Assembly (NCBI RefSeq): GCF_024643285.1
Contig: NZ_JAMSLW010000005.1
Location: forward strand, 124,001-188,000
DNA: 64,000 nt
Origin: Parapedobacter lycopersici
Lineage (GTDB): Bacteria; Bacteroidota; Bacteroidia; Sphingobacteriales; Sphingobacteriaceae
Reading direction: 5' to 3'
Position 1 is the first letter of the stretch. Each line of letters begins with the position of its first letter. The position numbers and the translations under genes were made by a program. This document shows, piece by piece, positions 41,983 through 50,416 of the stretch. Below the pieces are notes generated by a model. The model had not been told where the DNA came from, searched no databases, and saw only the letters and a list, made by a program, of their open reading frames with translations.

Positions 41983-43404
41983 TTATTGGTGGTTATTGAT
42001 TTCCTGCGCCAGTTCCAGTGCTTTACGCAGGGCAGCAATCTTATTGTCTACTTCGTTGAGTTCTTTCTCCGGGTCGGAGTCTGCGACGATACCGGCGCCC
42101 GCCTGGTAATGCAGGACGTTATTTTTACTTAAAAACGAACGGATCATAATCGCGTGATTAAAATCATCATTGAAACCCATGTACCCAATGGCACCGCTAT
42201 AGAAGCTTCGCTGCTGGTTTTCATAACGGTCTATCAGCTGCATGGCCATGTGCTTCGGGGCGCCGCTCAGCGTGCCTGCGGGATAGGTATCACCCACGAC
42301 ATCAAATGAATTCACGCCGGCCTTGAGCACACCGCACACCTTGGAGACCAAGTGAATGATGTGTGAGTAATACTGTGCCTCTTTATAGGACTTTACGTGT
42401 ACTTTTTCGCAGTGGCGGCTCAAGTCGTTGCGTGCGAGGTCTACCAGCATCACATGTTCGGCCGTTTCCTTGGGATCGGCCTTCAGAGCCTCAGCGATCT
42501 GTTCGTCCTGCTGCAGGTTGCCGCTGCGTTTAAACGTACCCGCAATGGGGTGGATGGTGGCCACGTTATTATGGATGGTAAGCTGTGCTTCGGGCGATGA
42601 GCCAAAAAGCTTGAAGTCGCCATAATCAAAGTAAAATAAATATGGTGACGGGTTGATAGACCGCAGCGTACGGTATACGTTGAATTCATCGCCCAGAAAC
42701 GACCTGGAAAAGGCGCGTGAAGGTACAATCTGAAAGACATCGCCCCGGTGAATATGCTCTTTCATTTTCATCACCAGCGCTTTAAATTCATCTCCCGTCA
42801 TATTTGAACCTTCTTCCCCAACCAGCGAAAAGCTATATTCCGGAAAGTTCTTATTTTGAATCAGGTACTGGATTTTTTCCAACCCGGGCACCGTATCCGT
42901 GCCTTCGAGCTGATGCTCGAAAATATACAGCTGATTACGGAAATGGTCTATCGCAATGACATAGCGGTAAACATGGTATTGCATGTACGGAATATCCCGC
43001 TGTGCATCGGGTGGGCTCTGCAGGGATATGTCTTCAAAATGGGTAACGGTATCGAACGTAAAAAAACCAAATAGCCCGTTGGAAATGAAATTAAAATCAG
43101 TCTGGGCGGCTCCCTGAAATGCCTGCCGGAATGCGGAGACTTCCTGACGAAGGTCAATTGCCGAGGCCGGTTTACGTTCGATTGCCCTATCCGGGTACTG
43201 TATTTCGAGCACATCTTTATCCAGCTTGATTCCGGCGATGGGCTGGCAGCAGATATAACTCATGTTATTTTCGCGGCTGTGGTAATCCGAACTCTCCAGC
43301 AATAGGGTGTTCGGGAATACATCACGCAGCCGAAGGTAAATGCTTACCGGTGTCGCTGTGTCGGCTAATAACTGCTTATACGTGGTTTTAAAATGATATT
43401 TCAT
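41983..43404 (-). CDS. trpE: Anthranilate synthase component I
   Basis: TrpE makes anthranilate from chorismate. The 473-residue protein has the N-terminal regulatory region with TLLLESSDYHSREN (tryptophan-feedback LLES motif) and the C-terminal chorismate-binding domain (IVPSRAFSRSF, FGSSPEAQLTIHNN, HPIAGTFKRSG, AEHVMLVDLARNDLSRHC, PAGTLSGAPKHMAMQLI). It heads the trpE-trpG-trpC unit and is preceded by a leader peptide gene and an attenuator (43431-43550), so it is controlled both by attenuation and by feedback. Confidence 0.96.
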   Translation of the reverse strand: MKYHFKTTYKQLLADTATPVSIYLRLRDVFPNTLLLESSDYHSRENNMSYICCQPIAGIKLDKDVLEIQYPDRAIERKPASAIDLRQEVSAFRQAFQGAAQTDFNFISNGLFGFFTFDTVTHFEDISLQSPPDAQRDIPYMQYHVYRYVIAIDHFRNQLYIFEHQLEGTDTVPGLEKIQYLIQNKNFPEYSFSLVGEEGSNMTGDEFKALVMKMKEHIHRGDVFQIVPSRAFSRSFLGDEFNVYRTLRSINPSPYLFYFDYGDFKLFGSSPEAQLTIHNNVATIHPIAGTFKRSGNLQQDEQIAEALKADPKETAEHVMLVDLARNDLSRHCEKVHVKSYKEAQYYSHIIHLVSKVCGVLKAGVNSFDVVGDTYPAGTLSGAPKHMAMQLIDRYENQQRSFYSGAIGYMGFNDDFNHAIMIRSFLSKNNVLHYQAGAGIVADSDPEKELNEVDNKIAALRKALELAQEINNHQ

Positions 43405-43430
43405 CGCTCATGCTATTAATTAAAAACACA

Positions 43431-43462
43431 AAAAAACCCGACGGATTTTCCAAAACGTCGGG
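43431..43462 (-). terminator. trp attenuator terminator
   Basis: Minus-strand stem CCCGACG/CGTCGGG (plus-strand arms 43437-43443 and 43456-43462) with a 12-base loop and a run of six T. It sits between the leader peptide and trpE. Its 5' arm with the following UU can pair with an upstream 9-base segment (43515-43523) to form an antiterminator. Confidence 0.88.
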
Positions 43463-43487
43463 CCAACTTTCATAAGGCTCTGGTTGA

Positions 43488-43550
43488 TTATGAATACGAT
43501 AATAATCCATATGACCCGACGTTCTTTCCCTCGGGCCACCACCAGGTCAT
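43488..43550 (-). CDS. trpL: trp operon leader peptide
   Basis: A 20-codon frame reading MTWWWPEGKNVGSYGLLSYS, with three Trp codons in a row at positions 3-5. It starts 25-30 bp after a strong promoter and ends 26 bp before the terminator stem. When charged Trp-tRNA is scarce, a ribosome stalled on the Trp codons would cover the AUAUGACC arm (partner GGUCAUAU, 8 bp perfect) and the CCCGA segment. That frees AACGUCGGG to pair with the CCCGACGUU arm of the terminator and lets transcription reach trpE. All these parts are visible in the sequence. The gene is too short for standard gene calling. Confidence 0.88.
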   Translation of the reverse strand: MTWWWPEGKNVGSYGLLSYS

Positions 43551-43580
43551 ATTATGGTATGCATGCTTCAACATTACCGG

Positions 43581-43610
43581 CAAAAATATAAAAAAAATCG
43601 ACTAAACAAA
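43581..43610 (-). promoter_or_regulatory. trp operon promoter
   Basis: On the minus strand, TTTG (43610-43607) and TATTTTTG (43588-43581) are 18 bp apart, very near the Bacteroidota consensus. The start site would be about 43575, 25 bp before the trpL ATG. The region lies between the trmD 3' end and trpL. Confidence 0.65.
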
Positions 43611-43624
43611 TTTTTGCTTATAAA

Positions 43625-44302
43625 TTAATCATCGAGCAGATCGGGGCGACGGGCTTTCGTCCGTTGCATTGCCTGTTCATCACGCCACCGATTTATTGCA
43701 GCTTCATTACCGCTTAACAGCACATCTGGCACCTGATGCCCCCGCCAGTTAGCCGGCCGGGTATACACCGGGGCGTCCAACAGCTCGCCCTGAAAGGAAT
43801 CAGAAAGTGCGGATGTTTCATCTGAAAGCACTCCCGGAATGAGTCGTGTTACGGTGTCTACCAATACAGCCGCGGGAAGCTCTCCCCCCGACAAGACATA
43901 ATCGCCGACGGAGATTTCGCGGGTAACAAAAAGGTCGCGGATGCGCTGGTCTATTCCCTTATAATGACCGCAAAGGACCATCAGGTTTCCTTTGGTAGAC
44001 AAGTTGTTGGCAATGGTCTGATTGAGGGTTTCGCCATCGGGCGTCATGAAGATCACCTCATCGTATTGCCGCTTTTCCTGCAACTGTTCGATACATACCG
44101 CGAACGGTTCGATTTGCATGACCATGCCGCTTCCGCCGCCATAAGGATAATCGTCTACACTCCGGTGTTTATTGTGGGCATAATCCCGCAGGTTGTGCAC
44201 GACAATTTCACACAAACCTTTCTGCTGTGCACGTTGCAGGATGGAATGCGCAAAAGGGCTTTCCAATAAGCCGGGCAGTACTGTAATAATATCAAACCGC
44301 AT
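43625..44302 (-). CDS. trmD: tRNA (guanine-37 N1) methyltransferase
   Basis: TrmD methylates G37 of tRNAs and prevents frameshifting. The 225-residue SPOUT enzyme begins [20 protein letters not shown]. It has [19 protein letters not shown] (SAM-binding trefoil knot part), [17 protein letters not shown] segment [35 protein letters not shown] and [19 protein letters not shown]. The start at 44302 is the canonical N-terminus; the frame continues upstream without homology. It stands outside the usual rpsP-rimM-trmD-rplS group and is followed by the trp promoter. Confidence 0.96.
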   Translation of the reverse strand: MRFDIITVLPGLLESPFAHSILQRAQQKGLCEIVVHNLRDYAHNKHRSVDDYPYGGGSGMVMQIEPFAVCIEQLQEKRQYDEVIFMTPDGETLNQTIANNLSTKGNLMVLCGHYKGIDQRIRDLFVTREISVGDYVLSGGELPAAVLVDTVTRLIPGVLSDETSALSDSFQGELLDAPVYTRPANWRGHQVPDVLLSGNEAAINRWRDEQAMQRTKARRPDLLDD

Positions 44303-44385
44303 GGCGCAAAGATAGTGTTTTTTGGTGGTGACGGGTGATCCGTGGTGAGCGACAGGAGCTCCTTGGTTAACAAACATAAACAAAG

Positions 44386-44415
44386 GACCCCGCCGCCGGA
44401 ACCGGCAGCGGGGTC
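44386..44415 (-). terminator. Terminator after metE
   Basis: A strong GC hairpin: GACCCCGCTGCCGG and CCGGCGGCGGGGTC arms read on the minus strand, then CTTTGTTT. It lies 30 bp after the metE stop. Confidence 0.75.
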
Positions 44416-44445
44416 GAAAAAACTATTTTACCGGGTAATGGCAAA

Positions 44446-46767
44446 CTATACCGCTTCAGCAATACCACGCAGTGTTTTCGCTGCGTCGACCATCGCTTCA
44501 AGTGCGGCTTTGGTTTCCGGCCATGCCCGGGTTTTCAGTCCGCAGTCGGGATTGACCCACAGCTGTCCGGCAGGAATAACGGCTTTGGCTTTTTCAAGCA
44601 GTTTTACCATTTCTTCCTTACTGGGCACCCGTGGTGAGTGGATGTCGTACACGCCCGGCCCGATATCATTAGGGTAATTAAAGTCTGCAAATGCATCCAG
44701 CAGCTCCATTTGGGAACGCGACGTTTCAATGGTAATTACGTCGGCATCCATCGCTGCGATATGCTCGATGATATCGTTAAACTCCGAGTAGCACATGTGG
44801 GTATGAATCTGCGTATCGTCGTCCACATTGGAAGATGATACCCGGAAAGCCCGTACTGCCCAGTCCAGGTAGGCTTTATGATCTGCTTTGCGCAGCGGCA
44901 ATCCTTCACGGATGGCCGGTTCGTCAATCTGGATAATTTTGATGCCGGCCTTTTCCAGCGCCTGTACTTCATCAAGAATAGCCAATGCAATCTGATAAGT
45001 AGTTTCCGAGCGCGGTTGGTCGTTCCGTACAAAAGACCATTGCAGGATGGTGACCGGACCGGTCAACATGCCTTTTACCGGACGGTTGGTCAATGTCTGT
45101 GCGTAAGCCGACCAGCGTACGGTCATGTCGCTGGGCCGTGATACGTCACCATAAATAACAGGAGGTTTCACACAGCGCGAACCGTAGGATTGCACCCATC
45201 CGTTTTTAGTGAAAGCGTATCCCGACAGCTGTTCGCCGAAATATTCCACCATGTCATTCCGTTCAAATTCGCCGTGTACCAATACGTCGATGTCCAGTTC
45301 TTCCTGCAGGCGGATGGTCCGTTCGGTTTCCTCCGCGATCAGCTGGTCGTATTCTGCCTGGGTGATGGCCCCTTTCTTCAGATCGGCACGCCATTTACGT
45401 ACATCCCTGGTCTGGGGGAACGATCCAATGGTCGTGGTAGCAAAGGCAGGCAGGTTAAACTTCTCCTGCTGTTTTGCCTTCCGCGCAGCAAATGGGCTGG
45501 TCCGCTGTGCATCTTCGTCGGTAATGCTGCTGACGCGGGCCTTCACCTCCTCGCGATGGATCAGTGAAGACGTACGCCGGCTCTGTTGGGCCGACTTATT
45601 CGCGGCAAACCGTTGCGCTATCGCTGTGTCAGCATCTCCAGTTGCCAGTACCGCCAGGTCTTTCACTTCCTGAAGTTTCTGTTTTGCAAATGCTAACCAG
45701 TTCTTCACCTCTGCCGGCAACGATTGCTCGTTGTCTTCCAGATCCAGGTCAAACGGCACATGCAGCAACGAGCTCGACGGCGCGATCCATACGCGGTCGG
45801 CACCCCGTTTTTCTATTGCCCGGTTAATTTTCCGGAGAGAAGCTTCGTAATCATTTTTCCAGATGTTCCGGCCATCGACCACACCCAATGAAAGGATCAG
45901 GTCTGCGGGAGCACCGGCCAACAGCTCGTCCAATTGATCCTCACCACGCACCAGGTCAACATGCAGTGCCTGTACCGGTAGGTTCAATGCCGTCTTGGTG
46001 TTCTCGCGCAGCGATTCAAAATACGTTGCCACAACCAGGTTTACACCGGCAGCAGCAGCCGACAGGCGGCTGTAAACCTGCTGGTAAAGCTCGCGGGTTT
46101 TTTCATCGATATCCAATGCAAGGAATGGCTCATCCAACTGGATCCACTGCGCACCGGCAGCGGCAAGCTTGCCCAGGATTTCTTCATACACCGGTAATAA
46201 ACGGTCAATGAGGTCGATCCGGTTGAAACCAGCCTCTTTTTCCTTACCCAACAGCAGGTATGTGATAGGGCCGATCAATACGGGCTTGGTTTGGATGCCC
46301 AGTTGCTTTGCCTCGTTAAATTCGTTGATTATTTTTTCGGAAGTCAGTCTGAATTGCTGATCCTTCACAAATTCCGGAACAATATAGTGGTAGTTCGTGT
46401 CGAACCACTTGGTCATTTCCATGGCCGTAACGTCGAGGCCTTCCTGCTGAAAGCCGCGGGCCATGGCAAAATACAAATCAAGATTGTAGGATGACGCACC
46501 CTCCACTGCAAAACCCTGGTAGCGTGCCGGAATAGCACCTACAGTCAGTGTCAGATCCAGCACCTGATCGTAAAATGAAAAATCGTTGGAAGGAATCAGG
46601 TCAATACCCGCATCCTGTTGGGTTTTCCAGTTTCCCTCGCGGATCTGGCGGCCAGCCTGCAATAGTTCGTCCTGACTGATTTTTTTTGCCCAATAGGCTT
46701 CATTGGCTTTTTTCAGCTCACGGAGGGCCCCAATGCGCGGATAACCCAAATTGTTAGTTTTCAACAT
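44446..46767 (-). CDS. metE: Cobalamin-independent methionine synthase
   Basis: MetE moves the methyl group of 5-methyltetrahydropteroyl-triglutamate to homocysteine. The 773-residue length is standard. The N-terminal barrel starts NLGYPRIGALRELKKANEAY. The C-terminal catalytic barrel starts TTIGSFPQTRDVRKWRADLK and has the zinc ligands in HMCYSEFNDI (His, Cys) and in VNPDCGLKTRAWPE (Cys), with Glu in IQIDEPAIREGLPL. It is controlled by the SAM-I riboswitch at 46877-46979 and ends at a strong terminator, so it forms a single-gene unit. Confidence 0.97.
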   Translation of the reverse strand: MLKTNNLGYPRIGALRELKKANEAYWAKKISQDELLQAGRQIREGNWKTQQDAGIDLIPSNDFSFYDQVLDLTLTVGAIPARYQGFAVEGASSYNLDLYFAMARGFQQEGLDVTAMEMTKWFDTNYHYIVPEFVKDQQFRLTSEKIINEFNEAKQLGIQTKPVLIGPITYLLLGKEKEAGFNRIDLIDRLLPVYEEILGKLAAAGAQWIQLDEPFLALDIDEKTRELYQQVYSRLSAAAAGVNLVVATYFESLRENTKTALNLPVQALHVDLVRGEDQLDELLAGAPADLILSLGVVDGRNIWKNDYEASLRKINRAIEKRGADRVWIAPSSSLLHVPFDLDLEDNEQSLPAEVKNWLAFAKQKLQEVKDLAVLATGDADTAIAQRFAANKSAQQSRRTSSLIHREEVKARVSSITDEDAQRTSPFAARKAKQQEKFNLPAFATTTIGSFPQTRDVRKWRADLKKGAITQAEYDQLIAEETERTIRLQEELDIDVLVHGEFERNDMVEYFGEQLSGYAFTKNGWVQSYGSRCVKPPVIYGDVSRPSDMTVRWSAYAQTLTNRPVKGMLTGPVTILQWSFVRNDQPRSETTYQIALAILDEVQALEKAGIKIIQIDEPAIREGLPLRKADHKAYLDWAVRAFRVSSSNVDDDTQIHTHMCYSEFNDIIEHIAAMDADVITIETSRSQMELLDAFADFNYPNDIGPGVYDIHSPRVPSKEEMVKLLEKAKAVIPAGQLWVNPDCGLKTRAWPETKAALEAMVDAAKTLRGIAEAV

Positions 46768-46853
46768 AATGATGTTAATAATGTGTTAATGTACAACCCA
46801 TGTACCGGCATTTACCGGTAATCACCTATATTTTCGATTGCTTTAAAGAGAGG

Positions 46854-46873
46854 ACACAAGTCATGCGTTGTGT
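46854..46873 (-). other. Small hairpin downstream of the SAM aptamer
   Basis: Arms ACACAA and TTGTGT with an eight-base loop, then a CU-rich run. It may be part of the riboswitch expression platform. The run is not a clean U-tract, so termination is unsure. Confidence 0.35.
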
Positions 46874-46876
46874 GCT

Positions 46877-46979
46877 GCTTATCTTTCCCCCTCATCGGGC
46901 GGGTAGAATTTAGCACCTTGTCTGGTGACAGGTTGCTAAGGCTTCACAGGGTCCATTCCCTCTGCCTTTCTCCATAAGC
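46877..46979 (-). ncRNA. SAM-I (S-box) riboswitch upstream of metE
   Basis: On the minus strand the conserved S-box blocks are all present in order: P1 5' strand GCUUAU, GAGAAAGGCAGAGGGA, UGGACCCUGUGAAGCC, UUAGCAACC, AAGGUGCUAAAUUC, and GGGGGAAAGAUAAGC, whose AUAAGC closes P1. SAM binding normally turns off methionine synthesis. It lies 109 bp before the metE ATG. Confidence 0.93.
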
Positions 46980-47030
46980 GGCCGCTAATATCGGCAATAA
47001 GATTGAATTACACAAAAATTTTTGCCGCAA

Positions 47031-47726
47031 TCAGTTCACCAGCAGTTTATATCCCTTGCCATGCACATTCACGATTTCGACTTTAGGGTCATCGCGCAGG
47101 TATTTGCGCAGCTTGCTTAAAAAGACATCCATGCTGCGGCCATTGAAATAATTGTCGTCATGCCATATTTTAAGTAACGCCTCCTCCCGTGTGAGCACGT
47201 CGTTTTTTTTCAGGCAGAGCAGGCGCAGCAGCTCAGCTTCCTTGGTGGACAGCTTCTGCACGTGCCCCTTATAAGCAATCTGCTGGGCCACATAATCGAA
47301 ATAATAGTCGCCAATCTCGAAATTATCCGGCAGTTCTTCCTCTACTGTCGATTTCTCCCTGGATGCACGCTTAAGCAGTGCCTGGATGCGGAGCAGCAGC
47401 TCTTCCACGCGAAACGGCTTGGTAATGTAATCATCGCCGCCGAGGCCAAATGCTTCGGTCTTGTCTTCCATCATCCCCTTCGCAGTTGCGAAAATGATGG
47501 GGATTTCGGCGTTAGTTTTCCGGATTTCACGGCCTAGGGTAAACCCGTCTTTCCGGGGCATCATAACATCCAGGATACACAAGTCAAATACGCCTTTATT
47601 GAATTCGCGCAGGGCTTCATCGCCGTCCTTACAAAGTGTTACCCCGAATTTGCCTTTCAGCTCGAGGTAATCCTTTAGGATATCACCTAAGTTGGGGTCG
47701 TCTTCAGCTAATAGAATTTTTTGCAT
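47031..47726 (-). CDS. OmpR-family response regulator
   Basis: A 231-residue regulator with a receiver domain (acidic pocket EDD at 8-10, phospho-acceptor Asp53 in CILDVMMPRKDG, Thr/Lys at FATAKG and YITKPF) and a C-terminal winged helix (about 135-230: LSTKEAELLRLLCLKKNDVL, RSMDVFLSKLRKYLRDDPKV). It lies 45 bp downstream of its histidine kinase gene on the same strand. The target genes cannot be told from this window. Confidence 0.95.
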   Translation of the reverse strand: MQKILLAEDDPNLGDILKDYLELKGKFGVTLCKDGDEALREFNKGVFDLCILDVMMPRKDGFTLGREIRKTNAEIPIIFATAKGMMEDKTEAFGLGGDDYITKPFRVEELLLRIQALLKRASREKSTVEEELPDNFEIGDYYFDYVAQQIAYKGHVQKLSTKEAELLRLLCLKKNDVLTREEALLKIWHDDNYFNGRSMDVFLSKLRKYLRDDPKVEIVNVHGKGYKLLVN

Positions 47727-47771
47727 ATCGTTCGTACAAGATCATGCTGCATGGGTAGTGCAACGGTGAGG

Positions 47772-49598
47772 CTATCCCTTAAGCGGTAATATTACATCGA
47801 ATGTAGCTCCCTTATCCTTGTCACTTTTCACCTGCACCTTACCCCCCAACCGCTTGACAATGTCATTTACATAACTTAACCCTAAACCGAATCCTTTTAC
47901 ATCATGCCGGTTTCCGGTTGGAATCCGGTAAAACTGATCGAATATTTTTGCTAATTGGTCTTTATTCATGCCGATACCATTATCGGTAACGGTAATCATT
48001 AATTGCTTGCCAATGGTTTTGGTCCTGACGGTGATCTCCGGATCACCTTTGCTATATTTTATCGCGTTATCCACTAAGTTAAACAATACGTTGGAAAGAT
48101 GCAACTCATCACCCACTACAATTGCCTCGCTGGCGTCCAGGTGCATATGTACCTGTGCTCCGTGCTTTTGCAGTTGTAAGTCCATGCTGTCAATCACCGC
48201 CTGGGCCAGCTCATTGATGTCGACCTCCTGATGTTCCAGTTTAAGGTTGTCTTTCTCCAATCGGGCAATATTAAGCACCCGCTCAATATGGCTTCCGAGG
48301 CGCACATTTTCGTCGTATATGATGCCGGCCAGCCGCTGCAGGCGGGATTGGTCAGCCGAAATCTCCGGGTCTTTCAGTGATTCACTTGCAATCATGATGG
48401 TAGCTACCGGTGTCTTGAATTCATGTGTCATGTTGTTGATGAAATCTGTTTTCATCTCCGAAATCTTCTTCTGCCGCACCATCGTAAAAATGGTATAGGC
48501 AAAACAGCCCACCAGCACGAGGAGCAGGGCGACGGAGGAAAACAGCATAACCGCCATGTTACTCATCAATATGGCGCTCTTGCTGGGAAAATAAATGGAA
48601 AGCCGGCCGGGCGACTGTTCACTGTCGGCCTGGAACAGTGCCGTCGAATACACGCTTTCCGAAGTCGGTTGTACTTCACTGAAGCTGGCGAAACTATACA
48701 CCGTATGGTTGTTATTCTTGATTTCCAGGTTAAAGGGCGATTGGATATCCCGTTTTATCAGCTCCCGCTGCAACTCATTTTTAATATACCCTGCATTAAT
48801 CCGTTCATTAAAGGGGCGCTTAGCCAGTTCGATCTCGGCGGCAAACCCCTCTACCATCAGCGGGTCTTTTCCGCTTAATACGGCGATGGTATCCAGCAGC
48901 GTATTGGCCTGCAGTAATTTAAGTTGCTGCTCCATGTGATCGATCTGCCGCTCCATCTTAATATCCTTCCGGGGAGGGAGCGCCTTTACCGTGTAATTAA
49001 GGCTCCTTGCTGCGTATCGTTGCTGTCCGAGAATGATTAGATACCGTAGGCTGTCGTCTTTTGCCTTCTGCATAGGCACCGGTTTGGTGGCGTACACACG
49101 CACTGTATTATCGCTCCGCTGAAAGGTGCCGTCAGCTACGGAGTTGACGTCTACGTTAACCTGTAAAAATTCCTGGTTGCGCTCGTCCTTGATATAGGTT
49201 TCATAGAACTCGTTGCTTTCAATGGGGATTACGACCGGAAACCGGTCATACAGCTCCTGTTCCTGTTGCTTAAAGGCCAAGTAATACTCCGCCTGCCGGT
49301 CGCGCATGTGCTCAATGTCGGTCTGGATCCGGAGCTGCTCTTTTAGTCGGCGCTGTTCACGTTCGTACTTTTCCCGGTTTTTGTGCTGCTGTGCCATGGC
49401 AAATTCCATGACTTCGCGCTTCTCGGCTTTCGATGCAACGGTTGTAAGCGCCGCATTTACCGACTCGTCAAACAATTGGGCCTTCTGGATATACGACTGC
49501 CGGATGAAAAAATACTGCATCGCCACCACACCCAGCAGTGCGATGGTCATTAAGCCGATGATCAAGCCGATGCTTTTTTTATGCCTCATTCCAGACAA
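47772..49598 (-). CDS. Membrane sensor histidine kinase
   Basis: A 608-residue kinase: membrane segment at about 10-30, a 300-residue extracytoplasmic sensor region with coiled coil (KYEREQRRLKEQLRIQTDIE), second membrane segment at about 345-370, dimerisation/phospho-acceptor region (NNMTHEFKTPVATIMIASES), and HATPase domain (VLFNLVDNAIKYSKG, TVTDNGIGMNKDQL, GFGLGLSYVNDIV). It pairs with the response regulator 45 bp downstream. The sensor region has no recognised PAS or Cache signature. Confidence 0.94.
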   Translation of the reverse strand: MSGMRHKKSIGLIIGLMTIALLGVVAMQYFFIRQSYIQKAQLFDESVNAALTTVASKAEKREVMEFAMAQQHKNREKYEREQRRLKEQLRIQTDIEHMRDRQAEYYLAFKQQEQELYDRFPVVIPIESNEFYETYIKDERNQEFLQVNVDVNSVADGTFQRSDNTVRVYATKPVPMQKAKDDSLRYLIILGQQRYAARSLNYTVKALPPRKDIKMERQIDHMEQQLKLLQANTLLDTIAVLSGKDPLMVEGFAAEIELAKRPFNERINAGYIKNELQRELIKRDIQSPFNLEIKNNNHTVYSFASFSEVQPTSESVYSTALFQADSEQSPGRLSIYFPSKSAILMSNMAVMLFSSVALLLVLVGCFAYTIFTMVRQKKISEMKTDFINNMTHEFKTPVATIMIASESLKDPEISADQSRLQRLAGIIYDENVRLGSHIERVLNIARLEKDNLKLEHQEVDINELAQAVIDSMDLQLQKHGAQVHMHLDASEAIVVGDELHLSNVLFNLVDNAIKYSKGDPEITVRTKTIGKQLMITVTDNGIGMNKDQLAKIFDQFYRIPTGNRHDVKGFGLGLSYVNDIVKRLGGKVQVKSDKDKGATFDVILPLKG

Positions 49599-49682
49599 AA
49601 ATACACAAGCCTAAAGGCAAAACGGAGCTTTTAACATATTTTAACAAGAAACAAATCAGCGTATTGCAGGTTGTGGCTGGTG

Positions 49683-50408
49683 TTAGCCGGCTTTGGCGAC
49701 ATGCAGTTTCCGGCCCATTGGGATAAACCGGTACCCGGCCTTCTTATCGCCAAAATATTCGTCGACTGCATGGCGGCAACCCGACCATTCGTAATAGTCG
49801 TCAAAAATCAGTCGCCCCCCCGGTGCCAAATTCGGCTCGATTTCCCGCAGGCATACCATGACCGATTCATACCAATCACAGTCGATATGCGCAAATGCGA
49901 CGGGCTCATTAATGGTGATTGTGTTTTCGAAATAGCCTTTGACCAGGCTGATGTTGTTCCGTTCAGGGGCCACCTGATGACGGGTCAGGTTCGCCGCGAC
50001 CACCGTCTCCAGATTTTCAGTATATCCGTAATACAGGTTTCCGCCGATGCCCTGCGACTGCCCGTTCTTTATTTCCTGATACCGGGCGTGCACATCGGCA
50101 TCGTCCTTATCGGAAGGCGGCGGAATCATGCCGAAAGCATCGTATATCCGGAATGGCCGCTGCACATCCTTCGCCTTGCCAATGGCAATGGCTGATCCTC
50201 CGAGTGCACATCCCGTTTCAATAAAAAGACCGGGGGTTCCGGCTTTTTCTATCGACTTAGCAGCTTCATACAGGTTGAACAGGTCTTTCGTTGCCAAATA
50301 GGTCAGGTGGTCGGTCTTGATCTTCATCAAATCCGCTTTTTCCCTGTTGGTTAAGGCATACAGGCGGGCCTGTACCCACGTAAGAAAGCGTTCCGCATTC
50401 AGCTGCAT
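49683..50408 (-). CDS. TylF/MycF-type SAM-dependent O-methyltransferase
   Basis: A 241-residue class-I methyltransferase of the macrocin O-methyltransferase family. SAM-binding motif I is FIETGCALGGSAIAIGKAKD, followed by FRIYDAFGMIPPPSDKDD. The metal-binding and catalytic stretch is VAFAHIDCDWYESVMVCLRE and GGRLIFDDYYEWSGCRHAVD. In the family these enzymes methylate sugar hydroxyls in antibiotics or surface glycans. The gene starts 9 bp downstream of pyk on the same strand. Nearby genes give no hint of the acceptor. Confidence 0.87.
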   Translation of the reverse strand: MQLNAERFLTWVQARLYALTNREKADLMKIKTDHLTYLATKDLFNLYEAAKSIEKAGTPGLFIETGCALGGSAIAIGKAKDVQRPFRIYDAFGMIPPPSDKDDADVHARYQEIKNGQSQGIGGNLYYGYTENLETVVAANLTRHQVAPERNNISLVKGYFENTITINEPVAFAHIDCDWYESVMVCLREIEPNLAPGGRLIFDDYYEWSGCRHAVDEYFGDKKAGYRFIPMGRKLHVAKAG

Positions 50409-50416
50409 AGGCGTGA

